In this document: in pieces, positions 57,311-64,000 of the stretch
How the letters are laid out: every line of letters begins with the position of its first letter
Position numbering within the stretch: the first letter of the stretch is position 1
Source: Protea cynaroides
Taxonomy: Eukaryota; Streptophyta; Magnoliopsida; Proteales; Proteaceae
NCBI GenBank assembly: GCA_028583415.1
Contig: CM053269.1
Location: 27,656,254-27,720,253 of the forward strand
Direction of reading: 5' to 3'
DNA length: 64,000 nt
Notes under the pieces: model-generated
Seen by the model: only the letters and a program-made list of their open reading frames with translations
Told to the model about the DNA's origin: nothing
Database searches by the model: none
Made by a program: the position numbers and the translations under genes

Positions 57311-57469
57311 AAATTGGCTTTAAAAATCGCGAAAAAGTGAAAATTTCTCACTTTTCTTTTCTTCTTTCTCTCCGGTGACGATTTTCCTCTGGGTTCCGAG
57401 TTGCTACAGTCCGACCGGTGCTATTTGAAGCCGATTCCTTCCATTCAAGACCTAGCACATCATCTCCAG

Positions 57470-57907
57470 GTAGGTCTCTTCCCTCTCTCTCATGTTTTTA
57501 CATATTTTCTATATCGTCAATATGTAGAAATTTAGGTTTTTCATTGTTCGAGATGTTTCAACCGTAGGAACTCTTTTCCTTCGGCTTGGAAAGGGTTTAG
57601 GGACCCCCAAGAGCGAAAGTCCTCAACCAATTTGGGGTTTCACCGAACGGTTTTGATAAAAATCGAATTTTTACACTTTTTAACCCAGGTTTTCCAAAAT
57701 TTTTGAAAATTCTTGATTTTTTCTTAATTTCTTGAAATTTCTCATTGTAATTGCCTGTGATTGATTTGTTGAAGAGTGTGGGGGTTACGTAAGTCCTCCT
57801 CCCCATGCTTTTGGGTGAGTTCGAGGCTTTTTCTTGAATTACAGTCGTTATGCTGCCGAAATTTTGACAATTTCTAACATTTTATCTTGTTTTCATTTGT
57901 TTTGCAG
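57470..57907 (+). other. Putative 5' intron of the element 4 accessory ORF
   Basis: Donor TCCAG|GTAGGTCTC at 57470 and acceptor TTTTGCAG ending 57907, 438 nt. The homologous minus-strand intron in element 2 is 452 nt. Confidence 0.62.
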
Positions 57908-59156
57908 TTTAAAAGGCTCCTCGACGCGCTCTCGGGAAACGCCCTCATGGCTCGAGTTCGCGTGCTCCCCAGCCACCAATTCCCCAGCTTGACGAGCACT
58001 GGTTTCGTTCTCTTGAGGCACAAGCTCGATTCCCGTGGTTCGATAATAAAAGCATAGAATTCGGGCGTCGTGTTAACTTGGAGCAGTTAGACCGGTTCGA
58101 CGTGCGAGCGGCGTTTGACAGGCTTGGTTGGTTGCCCGTCATTTCATACACCGACACCACCCGTCCTAACCTGGTTAAGCATTTCTTTGCTAACCTGGAG
58201 CTGCACGGAGATGTGAACGATCCCAACCAAGGTAGGGATTTACGCATCTCAAGCTATGTCCGGGGTGTTCCCATTTCCTTTAACACCCACTAGCTGGCCG
58301 ACCTTCTAGGGGTTCCAAACGATGGAGACCTAGTGTATTGCCCTCCCAAATCGAAGGGCTATCTGACTGAGGATCTGCGCCGAGAGATAGCAGATCAGAT
58401 ACTCAACCCTGGGGCTCCTATGAAGGCGGCTAGCCTGAGACCTATACCCCGGGTCTACAGTCGCATCATTCAACACAACATCGTTCCCCAGAGCGGTCAT
58501 TACAGTGAGTTATCCCAGCTCACTCAGTATATTACTTATTGCATCTGCACTGGGAGCGGGTCTCTCTCCCATACCTCATCATTAGGACCACGCATCAGGC
58601 GACCCTGGCCAATCAGGCCAGTAACCTTCCCTACGGTCGTCTCATTACCGCCTTGCTACGTCATCTAGGCATGAGCATGAGAGGCGAGGTGACCGTTGAT
58701 GACACTATGACCTCCGACATAGACAGGGACGCCATTCAGAGGATGTAGATGGTTGATCTGCCAGTTAGCGATGACGAGTTGGAGGCTCGCCCTCGCCCAC
58801 TTGGGAGGGTAGCAGCCGCGGCGGCAGCAGCAGCAGCAGCCAATACGGCCTATGCAGCTGAGCTCGAGCGGGATGATGATGAGGATAGGGCCGAGGATGT
58901 ACCAGTGCCAGCTCCACAGCCTACACCAGCAGCACCTCCATCTACCTCTACCGTTGGACCATCTCAGCCACCCTCCGACACCATGATGAGTATGATGATG
59001 GAGATCAGGGACACTCAGCGCGAGATGAGCCGCAACTTGGCGCAGTTGGCTCGCAGTCTCAGAGTCACACAGGATCAGGTGCACTGGCTCAGGGTTGCTT
59101 ACGAGCGGGACTATGATATAGCAGACCCTATTCCTCCCAGGCCCCCTACCCCATGA
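57908..59156 (+). pseudogene. Element 4 antisense accessory ORF ('putative plant transposon protein'-like)
   Basis: Runs opposite to gag and pol. Frame: IPQLDEHWFRSLEAQARFPW, RRVNLEQLDRFDVRAAFDRL, VRGVPISFNTH, a stop before LADLLGVPNDG, VYCPPKSKGYLTEDLRREIA, RPIPRVYSRIIQHNIVPQ, a frameshift near 58545, QASNLPYGRLITALLRHLG, a stop at 58747, an Ala run, an acidic and Pro-rich linker, a helix DTQREMSRNLAQLARSLRV and a Pro-rich end at 59156. No ATG survives at the exon start. It matches the minus-strand ORF of element 2 along its whole length. The family is seen in plant retroelements; activity unknown. Confidence 0.7.
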
Positions 59157-59474
59157 TTGTCCCTCATTATTTCCTCCTCATTTGCATATGACTGCTATAT
59201 AACAGGGTAACTGTCCGGTTTGTAGACTGTACCCCGTAGCACTACATCATTTGATACTTGTTTCTTATTTACTGAAAGTATTTATGTTTCACCTATCTAA
59301 TGTATGTGCACATGTTAAGTTTCATAATTAGAATAGTACATTATTCTCTTTCTTAATCAGTCTCAGGTATCAAACAATGCTTAGGGTGTGTTTGTATTAA
59401 AAAATTTTAATATTTCCTAACTCAGTTCATCGACTTAGTTAAGTGCAATATGGTTTTTTGGACAGATCCCAAGG

Positions 59475-59486
59475 GCTCTGATACCA
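59475..59486 (-). other. Primer binding site, tRNA-iMet type (element 4)
   Basis: Minus strand TGGTATCAGAGC, three bases after the 5' LTR end TGTGACA. Confidence 0.9.
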
Positions 59487-59773
59487 AGTTGTCACACCCC
59501 AATTCTGATCCAACCAAAATGGTGTGAGTGAACTGTCATTGAGCCAACGGTTCACACCAGGATCTCGAATAGGCCGTGTCCACTCATACAAACCATTACA
59601 CATAACCACAATCAGAATATAAATATACAGCGGAAGACTTTAAATAAAATGAACTGAGAATCTATTGATAACTTTAAATAAAATATCAAATTATCCAAAT
59701 CCAAACAAATAACTATAATGTCATTACATCTCTTTAATCCAATCGAAAATACTAAAAATAAATAAAAACCCAA

Positions 59774-59908
59774 TCAAAGGTACACGTAGAAAGGGAACTC
59801 GCATAAAGCGTCATGCTCGTCCTCTCCTGCCTGTACATCCAACGCAGCAACACCACCATAAACCAGAGCATTCATGTAGTCATCCACAGTGTAACATGCA
59901 TCAACATC
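59774..59908 (-). pseudogene. LTR micro-ORF, element 4 5' LTR copy (Cys residues lost)
   Basis: DVDACYTVDDYMNAL, EDEHDALCEFPFYVYL: two of the three Cys of C-x-C-x2-C are changed to Phe and Tyr, while the frame stays open. Confidence 0.5.
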
Positions 59909-61507
59909 TAAAACATGTATATATACAAATGGTGAGCTCACAACACAGCTCAGTAAGACAATCAAACAGTTTCACAATATTATGCATGAGTAACAATCAA
60001 TTTTATGCTGTGGTCTGGTTTTAAGTTGCAATGTGCTATAGAAAGGTTAGGTGGCCCCCGCACCTCTATACACGAGTGTGTGGCACCTCATGGATCACAC
60101 ACACATCGGCCCACATGCACCCATCATGGAATAGAGAAAGAGCTAAGATACCCACGTACCTCCCCTGATACTCTACCCATACCAGTACCTAAGCCCCTAC
60201 TGGCCAGGGCTCGCAAACTGGACTCGCAACTAACCAATCCTATATGTCATCAATGTATGCTCTATCCCAGCACAACCGTCTACGGCATAGAGATAGAGCT
60301 AAGGCATTCCCACACCTCCCCTAATGCCCTATCCGCAACTAACCCACTAGGATAGAAACAATACGCAGGTAGACCCTATCCCAACATAACTCCCTACGAC
60401 ATAGAGATAGAGTTAAAGCATCGTGGACAAGCCAGCGTCGACCTCGGAGACCACAGTACCACATAACAATGGCCGGGCCAACATCAATATCGGAGACCAC
60501 CGTACCACGACCTTCCCCTGATGCCCCACCCGTACCAAGCATGTTAAGACAGAATACTACAAAAGGTGCTAATGTGAAGAGCGATCCCAGGCCCATGCCC
60601 CACTCCACACACTAACGAAAACAATCACATGCCTAACAATCACATCCTATCAATGCATGAACAGTAATAATAACCGAAAGTAAAGGATGGCATGTGGATA
60701 GGCACAAACAACACATCTCATATAATCAGGTGATTAACAATAATTTACTGTCCCTTAATTGTTTGGTTTAGGTCAGATTCCCTTACCTGACGCTCGTTCG
60801 ATAACTTGCTCCACGTCGCAAGGTCCAAACGATGTGTCACAAAGTCCTACAATATTATTAGGGTCTCATTAAAATATACTGTTTAGGGTTTCATGTTGGT
60901 CGAAAACCAACACGGTTACAAAACACCCTCACAGAGCTGACCGGTGGCATGTACCGGTCGCAGCTCTGTGGGAAAGACTGGCGACCGGTATGGTCAGCCG
61001 GTCCCCATAGACCAGCCTCCCGAGGGATACCGGGGGCAACATACCGGTCACACCATGTGCAACCGGTATAGTCGACCGGTATGTCTCCGGAAGACCATAC
61101 ATGGGTTTTCGACTGCCGTCGATCATCCTCCATGGATTTCTAAGGTTTCTCCTATCCATTCTAAGTCTAATCATTGAGTTAGAGTTATCCCCAACTCATT
61201 CGAGTCTCGTTTCGATGAATATCATCTCGAAACTCGAATCTTGGGTTTGACGGCAACTTAGGGTTTATTGGCCAAAATAGGGTTTTAGATCAATACCTAC
61301 TTTGCATGGTATTGATCCACCCACACAACTAACATAGGATAAGAAGATTGATTCGAACACTTACCGTTGACTGGCGTAGCGTGAGCTTCGTCGAACGGTA
61401 ATGGCGGCACCTTCTTCTTCTTCCTAGCTCCTTCTCCTTTCCAACCTCTTTCTCTTCTCTAGGGTTCGCGAGAGACAATGGAAAGGATTTGAGGAGGCTT
61501 AAGGGTG

Positions 61508-61515
61508 TATTTATA
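61508..61515 (-). promoter_or_regulatory. TATA box in element 4 5' LTR
   Basis: Minus strand CCTATAAATACACCC; would drive the genomic transcript of element 4. Confidence 0.65.
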
Positions 61516-61821
61516 GGCTAAAAATAGGGTTTAGTAACCCTACTAGGATTAGGAAACTTCTAGGATTCGAAATCGGGAAAATGGGACCCGCAGAGACCAA
61601 TTTCCAGATCCCCGCACTTAGCTGCGTAAGCCATACCGGTCGACCGGTACCAAGACCGGTACCATCGACGGGTCAACATAAAATGATGACTATTAGTCGT
61701 CTTTGGTCCGATTTCATACCTGTTTTTCATCCGCTCATCCCGTCTGGCCCGGTGATGATCGGAAGACCTGTCACGACACAAACCAAGGTTTAGACCGGGT
61801 TTACAGAGTACGGGTCTTACA

Positions 61822-63345
61822 GATGTCACTTGGTCAGCCCGTACTGGACCGAGCCGATCTGGGCCAATCCAGGGCCCAGACCAGTCCTGTCAGGAAAAAG
61901 TGGACCCGTGAATCGACCCGGTGACCCGACATTTAACCCGAATTATTGACCCAGTAACACGACGACCCAAATTTTGGCCCAATAACCCGATACAGTAACC
62001 CGACTCGATGGTCCGATTTTTTATCCAAGGGTCCTGCCCACCGACCCAGAAAATGGACCCGAGAACCCGACTAGATGGGTTGGTTGGACCGGAGGTTGAA
62101 CCATCAGTTTATGGTTCGGTTTAAAGTCCATACCGTTTGGTTTGACCTAGACCAAAGCATTAAAAAAAAGGGTTTTAATTTGTCTGTTCGGTACGCCCAC
62201 AATCGAGCCCGGCTAGACCGAACCAAACCTGGATGAACCGGCTAGAACCGGTTCAGGATGCAAGAATGCATAAGCCAACTTTGATCGGCGATTGTGAGAG
62301 CTAGGAGCGTCAGATTTTGACGCGATTTTTTGCGTTGGGTTCGTTTTTTGATGCTTTACAGTTTGGTACATAGTTTGACACAGTTTGGTGATTTTAGAAA
62401 TTTATTTTTGATTAAAAGGTGTCCCAAAATTAATCCAGTTTGTAGTTTTTTACTTATTTATCAGTTATTTTTGTACCAGATACTTGTAAAAGGTTATGTG
62501 TGCATGATATTTTATTTATTGACCCACAATGTGCTACAAAGTAGGGTTTGAGGATATCATTATGGAACTGGGTGGAACCCACCAAAGTGGTACACCTAGT
62601 TTCATCATGATGCCTTCAAATTCAAAGTTCATGTATTTGTAAATGCTTGTGTAAGGGCGATGTACACCCAAAGGTGGCATTATCAAGTTTTGATCAAATT
62701 AAGGTTTGTGGGTATCATGTAAAGATTGAGTGGAATCCACCAAAGTGGTACACTCAGTTCCAACATGGTGGTCCTCAAACCCTAAATTTGTGCATTTACA
62801 TATACAATAAAGGATAAATTTTTAATACACTGTTCTCCATGGTGTAAAAAGCAGCTAAGAAAGACAGTGTTAACCCAAAGGTGGCATTGTCAAAGTTAAA
62901 GGTAAGTTCATGCACATGAGTTGAAAGGGTTTAGAGTTTAGGGGGTCTCATTAACTCAAATGTGGTGGGATTTTTTATAGTCATTATTCTTTCATAGTTA
63001 TTGCACATAAATTGAGAAGACCATTGCATGTTTATCCCAAAGGAGAATGTGTAGTTGGTTAACTCTTGGAAAATGATATTTATTTGCATGAATGGTTGAT
63101 ATGGTTAGTGCAAGTAAATGGTGTATATATCAAATTTCTATTAGTTGATATGTAATTAATCTCATGCATTGATGGTTTCATCTAAGTATGGTTGTCCCAA
63201 AGAGGATTTTGGTGTCTATTTCTTTTTATTTGGGACAAAGTAAAAGTAAATATAATTGCATGTGTTTGTATGAGTTTCGCATGTTTTTCTATTACTTGAT
63301 ATTTTGCTTGAACTCATATGGTGATGATGGTTTGTATCTCCCAGG
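61822..63345 (+). other. Element 5 (Copia) leader, right part
   Basis: Starts with the GATGT target copy. 61830-62110 is full of GACCCG/ACCCGA words. 62560-62900 has a duplicated block (TGGAACCCACCAAAGTGGTA near 62572, TGGAATCCACCAAAGTGGTA near 62732; CCCAAAGGTGGCATT near 62668 and 62875). No ORF. Confidence 0.5.
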
Positions 63346-64000
63346 ATGTCCATCCCTGTGACTATGCTAGGAGGTTTGGTAGTTATTATTCCTTCCCTGT
63401 CTAGGATGAGTTTTAAAAGGTGGTATGAACAGCTAGAAGCGACTCTAGGTTTAATTGACTTAGATATGGCACTTAAAGAGGATAAACCTGCTGCCATCAC
63501 TGACACTAGTACCCTAAAAGAGAAGGAGGAAATGACAAGATAGATGGCAGCAAATAAAAAGTCTATGCTACTCATGAGCCAGGCCATACCTGAAACCATG
63601 CGTGATGGTGTTCAAGCCAAGGAAACGGCCAAAGAATATTTAAAAGAGATCAAAGGGAAGTTTGAGCTTTCTGACAGAGGACAGAGAAGCACCTTGATGA
63701 ATAAGCTTACTAATGCAAGGTTTGACAGTAATGGAAGTATCAGAGATCATTTCATGGAGCTTACTGCTACTGCTGAGAAGATTAAAGGCATGTGAATAAA
63801 TGTTGATGATGAGTTCGTGATTCATTGTGCGTTATCCTCGTTACCTGAAGAGTATTACCAAATACAAGTGGCATATAATACTCAGGAAGAAGAATGGGAT
63901 ATGAACAAATTAATCTCTGTTTGCACTAAAGAAGAATTGAGACTAAAGAAAAGATTTGAAAATGTCAATGTCACTAGTCATCATTCCAGAGAAGATAAGG
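63346..64000 (+). pseudogene. Element 5 Copia gag, runs off the window
   Basis: MSIPVTMLGGLVVIIP, FKRWYEQLEATLGLIDLDMA, a stop at 63541, TAKEYLKEIKGKFELSDRGQ, NKLTNARFDSNGSIRDHFME, a stop at 63793, then FVIHCALSSLPEEYYQIQVA and LISVCTKEELRLKK. This is the Copia gag core of the UBN2/retrotran-gag type (W-x-x-L, L-x-x-x-F, I-x-x-H-F, L-x-S-L-P-x-x-Y). Zinc knuckle and pol would lie to the right of 64000. Confidence 0.85.

Larger units (their letters stand above)
47302..61821 (-). mobile_element. Element 4: complete Tekay chromovirus with nested solo LTR
   Basis: Minus-strand Ty3/Gypsy element of 14.5 kb. LTRs at 59490-61821 (5') and 47302-49618 (3') begin TGTAAGACC and end GGTGTGACA. The 5-bp target duplication is perfect: GATGT at 47297-47301 and 61822-61826. 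Order from the 5' LTR: iMet primer site, accessory ORF on the opposite strand, gag, protease, RT, RNase H, integrase, chromodomain, polypurine tract. A chromodomain after integrase plus long LTRs fits the Tekay (Del) clade. The LTRs differ by only a few percent by eye, so insertion is fairly recent, yet gag and pol carry stops. Confidence 0.93.
59490..61821 (-). repeat. Element 4 5' LTR (2.3 kb)
   Basis: Co-linear with 47302-49618 at a few percent divergence. TG...CA intact, TATA box at 61508-61515, ACCGGT tract near 60940-61085, micro-ORF at 59774-59908. Confidence 0.92.

Overview
This is nuclear DNA of a flowering plant. The evidence is spliced exons of a host gene with GT/AG introns, MITEs, LINE tails, and LTR retrotransposons with plant-type domains and tRNA primer sites. 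I cannot fix the species. Apart from one host gene at the left edge, almost everything recognisable is transposable-element DNA, most of it stacked insertion inside insertion.

Layout. (1) 1-5374: the 3' part of a plus-strand gene for a plant RPRD1/CID-type RNA polymerase II CTD-interacting protein. Its last intron is 3.7 kb and holds a threefold repeat with one inverted piece. (2) 5375-6420: 3' flank, a poly-T insertion and a Tourist-like MITE. (3) 6421-8331: LTR, leader and broken gag of an old Ty3/Gypsy element of Tat type (element 1), cut off by the next insertion. (4) 8332 to about 40925: element 2, a plus-strand Tekay-like chromovirus-type Gypsy. It has a 5' LTR, a tRNA-iMet primer site, an accessory ORF on the opposite strand, gag, and a decayed pol truncated in integrase. 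It is split by a 3.1-kb solo LTR (11805-14889) and by element 3 (17392-38001), a 20.6-kb minus-strand Tat/Ogre-like element with 5.6-5.7-kb LTRs. (5) 40926-46400: non-coding DNA with MITEs, a truncated LINE, a SINE-like piece and old primer-site remnants. (6) 46400-47301 and 61822-64000: a Copia element (element 5) split by element 4. (7) 47302-61821: element 4, a minus-strand Tekay chromovirus with both LTRs and a perfect target-site duplication (GATGT). It carries a solo LTR of its own family in opposite orientation, inserted in the gag zinc knuckle (duplication GTGCA).

Most notable signals. Elements 2 and 4 both carry, between 5' LTR and gag, a divergently transcribed accessory ORF that resembles the 'putative plant transposon protein' family. 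It has a 5' intron of nearly equal length in both elements (452 and 438 nt). The Tekay-type LTRs also share a short sense-strand frame ending in a C-x-C-x2-C motif; third-position changes between elements suggest it was selected as protein. Element 3 carries a plant-mobile-domain-like ORF between integrase and 3' LTR, and a 39-bp minisatellite inside its LTRs.

All retroelement genes here contain stops or frameshifts, so none looks autonomous now. Coordinates of decayed domains are approximate. Family names come from motif recognition by eye, not from a search.
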